Source: an uncultured Prevotellaceae bacterium (lineage in GTDB: Bacteria > Bacteroidota > Bacteroidia > Bacteroidales > Bacteroidaceae). From it: a stretch of DNA of 9,815 bases. Each line of letters opens with the position of its first letter. Position 1 is the first letter of the stretch. Where the stretch lies: assembly GCA_958404085.1 (NCBI GenBank), contig CATXZX010000030.1:1-9815 (forward strand), written 5' to 3'. The notes below the pieces were generated by a model. It worked only from the letters and a program-made list of their open reading frames with translations, was not told the origin of the DNA and did not search any database. Shown here one piece after another: positions 1-6,123 of the stretch. Both the position numbers and the translations under genes were made by a program.

Positions 1-261
1 AATAAGCGTACAATTATTTTTAAGAGTACTTCTATGAGATGTTAAAAAAGGTCCTTTTTTGAATTTGTACGGCCTGTTTGGCAAAAAAGGAGAGAAACGA
101 TGTGGGGTGGTTGGTATCTGTTTAGAATAGCTCTGTGTTTTTCGGAAAGAACTCCGTCGTATTTCGGAAAAACGCGGAACTTTTTAGAAATACGGCCATT
201 CTTTGCCCGATGGGATTGCGGCCGTGAGGGATTTATGTGTTGGTCGTTTTTTCGTTTCGGA

Positions 262-302
262 GCATCCGGAAAAATTCTAGTGTGTATGTTTTTTCCGGAT
301 GC
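262..302. repeat. Perfect 13-bp inverted repeat
   Basis: GCATCCGGAAAAA (262-274) is the exact reverse complement of TTTTTCCGGATGC (290-302), with a 15-nt spacer. Read as RNA on either strand it gives a long hairpin with a GC-rich base and an A/U-rich top. No U-tract follows the base on either side, so it does not look like an ordinary intrinsic terminator. It could be a structured RNA element, a protein-binding site or the remnant of a small palindromic repeat; the sequence does not decide between these. Confidence 0.75.
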
Positions 303-314
303 GTGCCTGGTATG

Positions 315-342
315 TCCTTTTTTTGAGAGATTGAAAAAAGGA
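315..342. repeat. 9-bp inverted repeat, T/A-rich arms
   Basis: TCCTTTTTT (315-323) pairs perfectly with AAAAAAGGA (334-342) across a 10-nt spacer. The same A6GG/CCT6 theme occurs at 44-51, 53-60 and 83-90. The AT-rich composition makes chance a reasonable explanation for any single copy. Confidence 0.5.
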
Positions 343-360
343 ACCCTGTTGTATAGATAC

Positions 361-390
361 AAAAAAAAGACGGGGGCTGCCGTCTCTTTT
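361..390. terminator. Bidirectional intrinsic terminator-like hairpin
   Basis: AGACGG (368-373) and CCGTCT (380-385) form a 6-bp stem with a 6-nt loop. An A-tract (361-368) lies on the left and CTTTTT (386 onward) on the right. Read leftward, the stem is followed directly by a run of U, which fits termination of the TPR gene that stops at 515, about 130 nt upstream on that strand. Read rightward, the U-tract is shorter; it could serve a transcript entering from the left edge. Confidence 0.65.
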
Positions 391-514
391 TATGTTCTTT
401 AGAAATCTGTTGCGAAATGGTAAAGTAGTATGTATTATCGCTCGGTCAAGGAATGTCTTTATATATTATAAGGTGTATTGTGTCGTATGTTCTTCCTTTT
501 TATGTCTTGGGACT

Positions 515-1498
515 TTAGAATCCATATGGATTCAGTTGCTTGTACTTGTTTTCTATTTCATTTTCTATGTTCGAGTATTCTCCGTCTTTGATGGCGTCTT
601 CTGCATTCGGGCTGAGTTCCAACGTCTTTTTCAAATCTTCGAGCGCTCCGTTTTTGTCTCCGAGCAACATTTTGGCGTTTCCTCGGGCTTTGTACGCTTC
701 TGTAAAGTCTGGTTGCAGTTCGATGGCCTCGTTATAGAGCGACAGGGCCTGTTCCGGCTTGTTCTCGGCCAAGAGGCAGTCTCCTTCTTTGAGGAATGCT
801 TCGCCGTTGAAGGGGTTCAGTCTCCTTACTTGGGCGTATGCGTTGATGGCTTCGGCCGTCAGTCCGGCGTTTCGTTCTATATCTCCTTTCAGCATCCAGC
901 CGGCTTCGCTTTCAGGCTGCCGTTTGATGAGAGTATCCGCATCTTTTCGGGCTTCGTTGTATTGTCCCATGGAACAAAGTACCTCGGCGCGTTGTCTGAA
1001 GGCTTCATCCTGCGTTTCGTCCAGGGTGATGGCTTTGGTCAGGTGGGCGATAGCCATGATGTCGTCCCCCTGGCGGTGTGCGGAGTGGCCTAAAATAAGG
1101 TAAGCGGCCGGCAGTTGCTCGTCTATCTGCAGTGCTTTTTGACAGGCTTCGTCTGTTTCTTGCCACATTTCCATTCGGGCTGCTACTTGTCCCATGGCCA
1201 GCAGAATTTTTATGTTCTGCGGTTCTTGCTCGTTCAGTCGTTGCAGTAACGGCCATGCTTTTTCCGATTCGCCGGTGTAGATGTATACTTCCGCCAGGTA
1301 ACTGCATGTTTCCATGTCGTCGGGATTTATTTCAAATGCCATCCCCAGACAGCGCGACGCTATTGCGTATTCGTGTATTTGTTTGGCACGTATTCCGTCG
1401 TACTTCAGCGTTTCTGCCTGGTTTTTCCGTCTGGTTTCTGTTTGTTCTGTTTCGTTTTCGGATGACGGAGAACCGAATATTTTTTTCAAGATTTTCAT
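515..1498 (-). CDS. Tetratricopeptide repeat (TPR) protein
   Basis: This 327-residue protein is built almost wholly of TPR units. I count eight consecutive 34-residue repeats covering about residues 28-299. The typical small/aromatic positions are visible (for example G-D-C-L-L-A-E-N-K-P-E-Q-A-L-S-L-Y-N-E-A and A-R-G-N-A-K-M-L-L-G), and most repeats end in a proline-containing turn such as L-x-P. The N-terminus (MKILKKIFG) is short and basic, followed by a polar E/T/Q-rich stretch. There is no signal peptide or membrane segment, so a cytoplasmic location is likely. TPR arrays bind protein partners; the partner cannot be read from the sequence. The gene lies 9 bp after the upstream lipoprotein gene and probably shares its transcript. 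Its last codons form a perfect 16-bp palindrome next to the stop. The start is the ATG at 1496-1498; no strong Shine-Dalgarno is present. Confidence 0.9.
   Translation of the reverse strand: MKILKKIFGSPSSENETEQTETRRKNQAETLKYDGIRAKQIHEYAIASRCLGMAFEINPDDMETCSYLAEVYIYTGESEKAWPLLQRLNEQEPQNIKILLAMGQVAARMEMWQETDEACQKALQIDEQLPAAYLILGHSAHRQGDDIMAIAHLTKAITLDETQDEAFRQRAEVLCSMGQYNEARKDADTLIKRQPESEAGWMLKGDIERNAGLTAEAINAYAQVRRLNPFNGEAFLKEGDCLLAENKPEQALSLYNEAIELQPDFTEAYKARGNAKMLLGDKNGALEDLKKTLELSPNAEDAIKDGEYSNIENEIENKYKQLNPYGF
518..533. repeat. 16-bp perfect palindrome at the 3' end of the TPR gene
   Basis: GAATCCATATGGATTC reads the same on both strands and encodes the last codons (N-P-Y-G-F) just before the TAA of the leftward TPR gene. 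In mRNA it can fold as a 6-bp stem with an AUAU loop. No U-tract follows, so I do not call it a terminator. It may protect the 3' end or may be chance. Confidence 0.6.
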
Positions 1499-1507
1499 AT
1501 TGGGGTA

Positions 1508-2074
1508 TTACTGTTCTTCTTCTGTTTCGGGATTGGAGGTGTCCAGCGTATCATCCTTCCGGATACTGATTTTTCCGGAAGGCGAAACGGTTATCAGTAG
1601 CGGAATGTAGAGGTCGCTCTGCGGATAGCATACGCTGGCAGCAAATTGTAACCCGTTGGGAGCAATCCGGTCGTATACCAAGCCTTCGAGGATTCCTTTC
1701 TGTCGTAAATCCGTATCCAGATGCGATGCGAAGTCGTCTTTCGTAAACGTCTTGCGGACCAATTCAGCCGTACTCCGTTTGATGACGAGCGTAATCTTAT
1801 TGTCTGAAAACTTTTTGTCCGAATCGTCCAAGGCTACTGTTCGTGTCGTGTCGGGAGTTCTGTCTATATGGTATGTATACAGAACTTTGTTCCACGTAAC
1901 GGTATCTTCGTTATGCGACTGTTGCAATTGTCCGGTGCCGTTTGCCGGATTGGTTATGGCTCCGGGTTCTGTTGTCTGTTGCGATGAGGTCTGGTTGGGA
2001 GTAGGGTCTGAAGAGCATGCCACGGAGGTAAATATGGCTGATGCTACGATTCCGTATAAAAAAAACTTATTCAT
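1508..2074 (-). CDS. DUF4738-like lipoprotein
   Basis: This is a 188-residue predicted lipoprotein. A hydrophobic signal (residues 5-19) ends in S-V-A-C, with Cys20 as the likely lipidated residue; the -3 position is Ser rather than the usual Leu, so the lipobox is atypical. Residues 21-57 are a Ser/Thr/Asn/Gln/Pro-rich linker. The folded part (about 58-175) has the pattern I associate with Bacteroidales DUF4738 proteins: a K-T-F-T-K-D-D-F segment (108-115), then K-G-I-L-E-G-L-V-Y-D (126-135), then F-A-A-S-V-C-Y-P-Q-S-D-L-Y-I-P-L (144-159). The C-terminus is acidic. The function of the family is unknown. The gene is first in a two-gene unit with the TPR gene 9 bp downstream, and it is divergent from the DUF4230 cluster. 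The family call is from memory of the pattern, not from a search. Confidence 0.75.
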   Translation of the reverse strand: MNKFFLYGIVASAIFTSVACSSDPTPNQTSSQQTTEPGAITNPANGTGQLQQSHNEDTVTWNKVLYTYHIDRTPDTTRTVALDDSDKKFSDNKITLVIKRSTAELVRKTFTKDDFASHLDTDLRQKGILEGLVYDRIAPNGLQFAASVCYPQSDLYIPLLITVSPSGKISIRKDDTLDTSNPETEEEQ

Positions 2075-2094
2075 AGAAAAATATATATTCTACA

Positions 2095-2126
2095 CAAAAT
2101 AACGAAAACCGGCGGACATGAACAAG
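2095..2126 (-). promoter_or_regulatory. Candidate Bacteroidetes-type promoter for the lipoprotein-TPR unit
   Basis: On the minus strand, TTATTTTG (2102-2095) resembles the -7 box TAnnTTTG with one mismatch. A CTTG (2126-2123) lies 20 nt upstream in place of the -33 TTTG. The predicted start of transcription would be about 15 nt before the ATG at 2074. The match is imperfect, so the call is weak. Confidence 0.35.
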
Positions 2127-2255
2127 TGTCGGGGGATATTTTTCTGTAAATCCGTTGTTTTTCGCTGTTTGTGAGGTATACGTTTGTCGTATAAGGGATG
2201 GAGTTGTTAAAAAAATGGAAGCGTTGACGGACTGCGCTTTCTTTGTGTGTGTCCG

Positions 2256-2289
2256 ATTGGTCCGAAACGGTTGGAAATCCGTACTTTTG
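2256..2289 (+). promoter_or_regulatory. Candidate Bacteroidetes-type promoter for the DUF4230 cluster
   Basis: TACTTTTG (2282-2289) is an exact match to the Bacteroidetes -7 consensus TAnnTTTG. ATTGG (2256-2260) lies at about the right distance upstream to act as a degenerate -33 box. Transcription would begin near 2293, about 14 nt before the ATG at 2307. This supports the 2307 start over an in-frame GTG at 2247, which would lie upstream of the promoter. A second possible -7 box, TACGTTTG (2179-2186), lies further upstream with a TTG at 2155-2157. Confidence 0.45.
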
Positions 2290-2306
2290 TGAAAAATAAG
2301 TGTGGT

Positions 2307-2954
2307 ATGCGAATCCGTATTTCAGCATTTTTATGGATAGGGTGTATTTTGTGCGTTTTTGCAGCATGCAAAGATGAGCCGGAATCGCCTCCCCGTGCGA
2401 TTAATCTGGTTCTGAAAGTGCAGCAGTGCGCTCGTCTTCATACCGCGGAGTACACGATTCATAAAATCGTGACGTATGACGATGTGAAGAGCCTGAAGGG
2501 TAATTTTTTCTCGGAATCTTTTGATATAAAATTGCCGCTGGGCGACCGGAAAGTGGCCATACCTGTAGATGTGACTCTCCGTGCGTACATCGATTTCTCT
2601 CATTTTGATGAAAGCCGGATTGAGCGTCGTGACCGGAAAATCAGTGTTACGTTACCGGACCCGAAGGTCGTGGTGGCTTCTTCGAAGGTCGACCACGCCG
2701 GCATACGCGAATTTGTCGGTTTGGTCCGTTCCCGTTTCAGCGATGAGGAACTGACGCGTTTTGCCCGGCAGGGCGAGGAACAAATACTGGCTCATATAGA
2801 AAACTACGGTATATTGGAAATGGCGCGTAGCAGTGCGGTGCGTGTGCTTACCCCTTTGTTGAATTCCATGGGCTATGCTTCGGAGGATATAACGATACGT
2901 TTTCGGCCCGATTTGGATGCAGATGAACTGTTTCGTCATGTAGAACATAATTAG
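2307..2954 (+). CDS. DUF4230 lipoprotein
   Basis: This 215-residue protein has a lipoprotein signal: basic MRIR, a hydrophobic core at residues 6-18, and A-A-C with Cys21 as the predicted lipid anchor. The following KDEPE is acidic and resembles Bacteroidetes surface-export signals, though it starts one place early. The rest (about 34-210) fits DUF4230. It has a T-A-E-Y-T-I-H-K-I-V segment, a beta-rich region ending in V-T-L-P-D-P-K-V-V-V-A-S, then an alpha-helical stretch with R-F-S-D-E-E-L and a closing amphipathic helix before I-T-I-R-F. The biochemical role of DUF4230 is not established. The next gene, 7 bp downstream, encodes a second, divergent member of the family with a membrane helix instead of a lipid anchor, so the two may form a pair across the envelope. 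I chose the ATG at 2307 because the signal peptide begins there and a consensus -7 box sits just upstream. Confidence 0.85.
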   Translation: MRIRISAFLWIGCILCVFAACKDEPESPPRAINLVLKVQQCARLHTAEYTIHKIVTYDDVKSLKGNFFSESFDIKLPLGDRKVAIPVDVTLRAYIDFSHFDESRIERRDRKISVTLPDPKVVVASSKVDHAGIREFVGLVRSRFSDEELTRFARQGEEQILAHIENYGILEMARSSAVRVLTPLLNSMGYASEDITIRFRPDLDADELFRHVEHN

Positions 2955-2961
2955 AACGAGT

Positions 2962-3669
2962 ATGTCTGAACTGAATCCATCCGATAGAAATACAAAAAGA
3001 GCAGCGTATTCCTGGTTATTGCGTGGCTTACGCGTGGTGGCCTTCCCGTTTTGGTTGCTTTATCGTTTTATCCGTTTTGCTATGCGGCGTCCGTTTTGGT
3101 TGTTTGGGGGAGTCCTTTTGCTGTTTCTGGCCTTTTTCTATGTACGTCGTGATGCAGTTAGCCTTCGTATAGAGGGTACGCACGGCATCCAGCTTACATC
3201 CGAACAGATTGCAAGCATCCGGGACATCCGGCAGTGGGAGTGTATGAGTATCGATACCGAAGAGTGGGTGGATACGATTCGCAAAGGTTTTTTTACGGAC
3301 GACCGCCTTGCGCGTATTTATCGGGGTACGTTACGTTTGGGTGTCGATTTGAAACAAGCGCCTTCCGATTGGCTGGAAACCGATGTCGATACAGTGACGC
3401 TTCGCCTCCCCGATATTGTATTGTTGAATCCCCGTTTTATCGACGAGGCTCGGACCCGTTCGTTTTATGAGAGCGGAAAGTGGAATGACAAGGCACGTGA
3501 GGCTCTGTACCGTCAGGCTCATGCCCGCATGTTGCGTCGTGGATTCACCACCCAGCATGTCAGCGAGGCACGTCGTATAGCTCGTGAGCAATTTACTTCT
3601 TTGATGCGGACGTTCGGGTTCCATACGGTTCGGATCGAGTTCGTCCAACCGTCCCGTACCGGCCAATGA
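2962..3669 (+). CDS. Membrane-anchored DUF4230 protein
   Basis: This 235-residue protein has a cytoplasmic N-terminus. An Arg- and aromatic-rich stretch (about 17-43) is followed by a single membrane helix (about 44-61, F-W-L-F-G-G-V-L-L-L-F-L-A-F-F-Y). The positive charges before the helix predict that the remainder lies in the periplasm. Residues 65-232 fit DUF4230: S-I-R-D-I-R-Q-W-E-C, then a strand with R-G-T-L-R-L-G-V-D-L-K-Q, then V-T-L-R-L-P-D-I-V-L-L-N-P, then a helical region rich in Ala and Arg. Compared with the preceding gene it keeps the L-P-D strand and the C-terminal helix-strand order but is otherwise quite divergent, so any duplication is old. It starts 7 bp after the upstream stop, consistent with a shared transcript. 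Function is unknown. Confidence 0.82.
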   Translation: MSELNPSDRNTKRAAYSWLLRGLRVVAFPFWLLYRFIRFAMRRPFWLFGGVLLLFLAFFYVRRDAVSLRIEGTHGIQLTSEQIASIRDIRQWECMSIDTEEWVDTIRKGFFTDDRLARIYRGTLRLGVDLKQAPSDWLETDVDTVTLRLPDIVLLNPRFIDEARTRSFYESGKWNDKAREALYRQAHARMLRRGFTTQHVSEARRIAREQFTSLMRTFGFHTVRIEFVQPSRTGQ

Positions 3670-3692
3670 TATCTCGTTTAACACAGACATAT

Positions 3693-3700
3693 TAAGTTTG
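3693..3700 (+). promoter_or_regulatory. Possible internal -7 promoter box before the C11 protease gene
   Basis: TAAGTTTG matches TAnnTTTG exactly and lies 9 bp before the ATG at 3710, in the largest gap (40 bp) of the cluster. No -33 TTTG is visible at the proper distance, and a start so close to the ATG would give a very short leader. It could be an internal promoter giving the protease and asparaginase separate expression, or chance. Confidence 0.25.
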
Positions 3701-3709
3701 GACACAATA

Positions 3710-4981
3710 ATGAAAAAGAAAACCAGTCTATTATTTTTTGTTACAGTACTTTTTTTATCCGCTTGCTCCGACGACGACGGACCTAAGGTTCCCCCAATAA
3801 CGACGAAGGAGTGTACCGTCATTGTGTACCAGAATGCCCAGAATAGTCTGGGGGCTGATAATTGCCACCGGAGCGATTCTGCGGAAATCGTGCAGGGTGC
3901 GCGTTTTATGGGCGAGGGAGACCGCCTGTTGATGTATATGGACGACGGCGGAACCCCCCGGATTTATTTGGTAGACAAGACCACCGTAGTCCCCCAATGT
4001 GTGTATCGGGCCGGTACGGATCTGGATTCGTCCGATCCCGAAACGTTGAAACTTATCGTAAAATGGTGTGCAGACCGCTATCCGGCTTCGCGTTACGGTT
4101 TGGTGCTTTGGTCGCATGCCGACGGCTGGTTGCCGAAGATTGTCTCCTCTTCCGGAAAACGGCTTCGCTCGTTCGGTCTCGATGTCGGGCCGGGTGGAGA
4201 TATGAACCGTGACCGTGGTGCGGATGGAAATTACGGTTCTCAGATGACCATCGACGATATGGCCGTAGCACTCGAGGGCACGGGCGTTCATTTCGACTAC
4301 ATTTTTTTTGATGCCTGCCTGATGCAGTGTGTGGAGACGGACTACGTTTTGCGCAACGTGGCCGACTACATCGTAGCCGGCCCTATCGTGATGCCGGCCA
4401 TAGGGGCCAATTATTATAAACTGATGCAAAAAGGACTGTTCAGCAAGAACCCTACGGATATAGCTGAGAGTTATTTCCGCTATATGGATTCCGAAGCCCC
4501 TTATCCGTACGACGATTACGGATTGGTCATTTCGGTTGTCCGGACGGAGGGGCTCGACTCCTTGGCCCGTTTGCAGGCCGATGCTTTAAGTGAGTTCAAC
4601 GGTCGGTATCCCGATGTGTCGTCCGTACAGCGCTATGCCGATTATGTTTCCTCATACGGGTATTCTCCCGAGTTTTTCGATGCCGCGCAGCTCATGCGCA
4701 AGTTGGCCGTTTCGGACGAAGCCTATCGGCGTTGGAAGAAGCAGCTGGATGATTGTGTCGTATACAAAGCTGCTACGTCCGAGGTCTTTTCGTATTATGA
4801 TTTTTTGGGTCGTCCCTATTATATCCCGGTAGATCGTAATAATTTTACGGGCATTTCCATGTTTGTTCCGCAGCGATATTATGAAAGCAATGCTTCGTCC
4901 TGCCGCTATGGTAACTTGAACGAGGCTTTTCGTCAGACACAGTGGTACCGGGCGGCCGGATGGGAACAAAAAGGTTGGTGA
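3710..4981 (+). CDS. Clostripain-family (peptidase C11) cysteine protease lipoprotein
   Basis: This 423-residue predicted lipoprotein has a signal at residues 1-18 ending in L-S-A-C (Cys19). The mature start, CSDDDG, resembles the acidic export signal that places Bacteroidetes lipoproteins on the cell surface. The C11 catalytic core is clear. The His (H136) lies in Y-G-L-V-L-W-S-H and the nucleophile Cys (C203) in F-F-D-A-C-L-M. The Asp two residues before the Cys (D201) matches the S1-pocket Asp of characterised C11 enzymes, which cut after Arg or Lys. The His-Cys interval is 67 residues and contains a G-K-R-L-R stretch (K150-R151) that could be a self-processing site. An A-G-P-I-V-M-P segment follows the Cys. 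The ATG at 3710 begins the signal peptide; an in-frame TTG at 3698 adds only four residues. The gene is 40 bp after the second DUF4230 gene and 20 bp before the asparaginase gene. Family is confident, substrate unknown. Confidence 0.9.
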   Translation: MKKKTSLLFFVTVLFLSACSDDDGPKVPPITTKECTVIVYQNAQNSLGADNCHRSDSAEIVQGARFMGEGDRLLMYMDDGGTPRIYLVDKTTVVPQCVYRAGTDLDSSDPETLKLIVKWCADRYPASRYGLVLWSHADGWLPKIVSSSGKRLRSFGLDVGPGGDMNRDRGADGNYGSQMTIDDMAVALEGTGVHFDYIFFDACLMQCVETDYVLRNVADYIVAGPIVMPAIGANYYKLMQKGLFSKNPTDIAESYFRYMDSEAPYPYDDYGLVISVVRTEGLDSLARLQADALSEFNGRYPDVSSVQRYADYVSSYGYSPEFFDAAQLMRKLAVSDEAYRRWKKQLDDCVVYKAATSEVFSYYDFLGRPYYIPVDRNNFTGISMFVPQRYYESNASSCRYGNLNEAFRQTQWYRAAGWEQKGW

Positions 4982-5001
4982 TAGCCAAGTATAAAAAGAC
5001 A

Positions 5002-6048
5002 ATGGATAAGAAAGAGTACTCTCCCCGTATATTGCTGATTTATACGGGAGGAACGATTGGCATGGTTGAGAACTCGGAGACGGGAGCGCTCGAAAGTTTC
5101 GACTTCGAGCATGTACAGAACCATGTGCCCGAACTGAAACGTTTTAATTTCCGAATCGACACGAAGGCTTTTAATCCTCCGCTCGACTCCAGCGATATGG
5201 AGCCTGCCTATTGGCGGCGGATGGTCGAAATCATTGTTGATAATTATGCGTTGTACGACGGTTTTGTCATACTCCACGGTACGGATACAATGGCTTACTC
5301 GGCTTCGGCATTGAGCTTTATGCTCGAGAATCTGGGTAAACCGGTCATTCTGACCGGCTCGCAGTTGCCCATCGGAAAATTGCGGACCGATGGAAAAGAA
5401 AACCTGCTTACGGCCATCGAGATAGCTGCCGCCCGTAACAGCAGCGGCGAACCGATGGTGCCGGAGGTATGTATCTTTTTCGAGAACAGCCTGATGCGAG
5501 GCAATCGTACCACGAAGATAAATTCCGAGGGTTTTAATGCCTTCCGTTCGTACAATTTTCCGCCATTGGCCCATGCCGGAATCCATATCCGCTACGAGGA
5601 ACATCTGATTCTCCGCCCCCGTGGGCCGTTTACGCCGCATTTGCAGTTCGACACCAATGTGGTGGTGCTGACACTTTTTCCCGGTATCAACGAAACGATA
5701 GTGCAGTCGGTCCTTCATATATCCGGACTCCGTGCCGTGGTGCTGAAGACGTATGGAGCCGGCAATGCACCTCAGAAAAAGTGGCTCATCGATGTTTTGA
5801 AGGAACTGCGCCGGCGTGGCGTGTTGGTAGTCAATATATCGCAATGTTCGCAGGGACGGGTCGAAATGGGGCTTTACGAAACCGGACTCCAACTGATGCA
5901 GGCCGGTGTCATCAACGGTTACGATTCCACTCCCGAGTGCATCATTACGAAATTGATGTGTCTGTTGGGGCAGGGGCTCGGTTCCGAACAAATCCGCGAC
6001 AGCCTGAATACGGATATAGCCGGCGAGATAACGGTCGATACGTTCTGA
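5002..6048 (+). CDS. ansA: Type I (cytoplasmic) L-asparaginase
   Basis: This 348-residue enzyme should hydrolyse L-asparagine to aspartate and ammonia. It has no signal peptide, so it is expected in the cytoplasm, as for the E. coli type I enzyme of similar length. The first active-site Thr is in Y-T-G-G-T-I-G-M (T15). The second catalytic segment is L-H-G-T-D-T-M-A-Y-S (T94, D95). A conserved Lys (K172) is in R-T-T-K-I-N, and the substrate-binding D-S-S-D-M is at 62-66. The segments L-T-G-S-Q-L-P-I (118-125) and V-V-N-I-S-Q-C are typical of the family. Translation starts at the ATG at 5002, 20 bp after the protease stop; an upstream in-frame GTG at 4942 would overlap the protease gene and adds nothing homologous. 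It is the last gene of the cluster, followed by a strong terminator. Its position suggests use of amino acids released by proteolysis, but that is inference. Confidence 0.93.
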   Translation: MDKKEYSPRILLIYTGGTIGMVENSETGALESFDFEHVQNHVPELKRFNFRIDTKAFNPPLDSSDMEPAYWRRMVEIIVDNYALYDGFVILHGTDTMAYSASALSFMLENLGKPVILTGSQLPIGKLRTDGKENLLTAIEIAAARNSSGEPMVPEVCIFFENSLMRGNRTTKINSEGFNAFRSYNFPPLAHAGIHIRYEEHLILRPRGPFTPHLQFDTNVVVLTLFPGINETIVQSVLHISGLRAVVLKTYGAGNAPQKKWLIDVLKELRRRGVLVVNISQCSQGRVEMGLYETGLQLMQAGVINGYDSTPECIITKLMCLLGQGLGSEQIRDSLNTDIAGEITVDTF

Positions 6049-6051
6049 AAA

Positions 6052-6089
6052 AAAAGTTTCGGCGCTTCGGGTGGAGCGCCGGAACTTTT
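6052..6089. terminator. Strong bidirectional intrinsic terminator between convergent genes
   Basis: A 15-bp stem runs 6052-6066 / 6075-6089 with one U-G wobble. Its GC-rich core is CGGCGCT / AGCGCCG, with an 8-nt loop. An A-tract on the left and a T-tract on the right become U-tracts in opposite directions. It lies between the asparaginase stop at 6048 and the hexosaminidase stop at 6124 and can end transcription of both. Confidence 0.88.
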
Positions 6090-6123
6090 GGTACGTATGA
6101 ATACTTCGGGGGATAGGAGATGC

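Larger units (their letters stand above)
1..514. other. Intergenic stretch without a convincing gene; repeats and a terminator
   Basis: I see no gene I can support here. Open frames of about 100 codons exist on both strands (roughly 42-362 minus and 100-402 plus). They overlap each other, have skewed low-complexity composition (F/R/K-rich), match no family I recognise, and run through the inverted repeats. The stretch contains A6GG/CCT6 motifs (44-51, 53-60, 83-90), three loose copies of TTTCGGAAA at 140-148, 162-170 and 183-191, inverted repeats at 262-302 and 315-342, the near-palindrome TTGTATAGATACAA at 349-362, and a terminator-like hairpin at 361-390. A small RNA ending at that hairpin on the plus strand is possible, but I could not find a matching promoter. 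Confidence 0.6.

Noticed and set aside
137..191. Short CRISPR-like array suggested by TTTCGGAAA repeats at 21-22 bp spacing
   Set aside because: The repeats are only about 9 bp and degenerate, the spacing is too short and no cas gene is nearby.
42..402. Overlapping open frames of about 100 codons on both strands
   Set aside because: They overlap each other, cross the inverted repeats, have low-complexity composition, and neither has a recognisable domain or start signal.
392..1093. 233-codon plus-strand open frame opposite the TPR gene
   Set aside because: Its translation is Phe/Val/Ser-rich without domain features, and the opposite strand has unambiguous 34-residue TPR periodicity.
2247..2306. 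Upstream GTG start for the DUF4230 lipoprotein
   Set aside because: It would place 20 non-homologous residues before a normal signal peptide and would overlap the consensus -7 promoter box at 2282-2289.
2071..2367. Minus-strand open frame across the divergent promoter region
   Set aside because: It covers both candidate promoters and the start of the DUF4230 lipoprotein gene and has no family features.
3755..4429. Minus-strand open frame opposite the C11 protease gene
   Set aside because: The sense strand carries the catalytic His and Cys motifs and a lipoprotein signal; the antisense product is His/Arg-rich with no recognisable family.
4933..5991. 352-codon open frame on the minus strand opposite the asparaginase gene
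   Set aside because: It lies almost wholly antisense to a clearly recognised enzyme, shows no family features and is explained by the codon composition of the sense gene.
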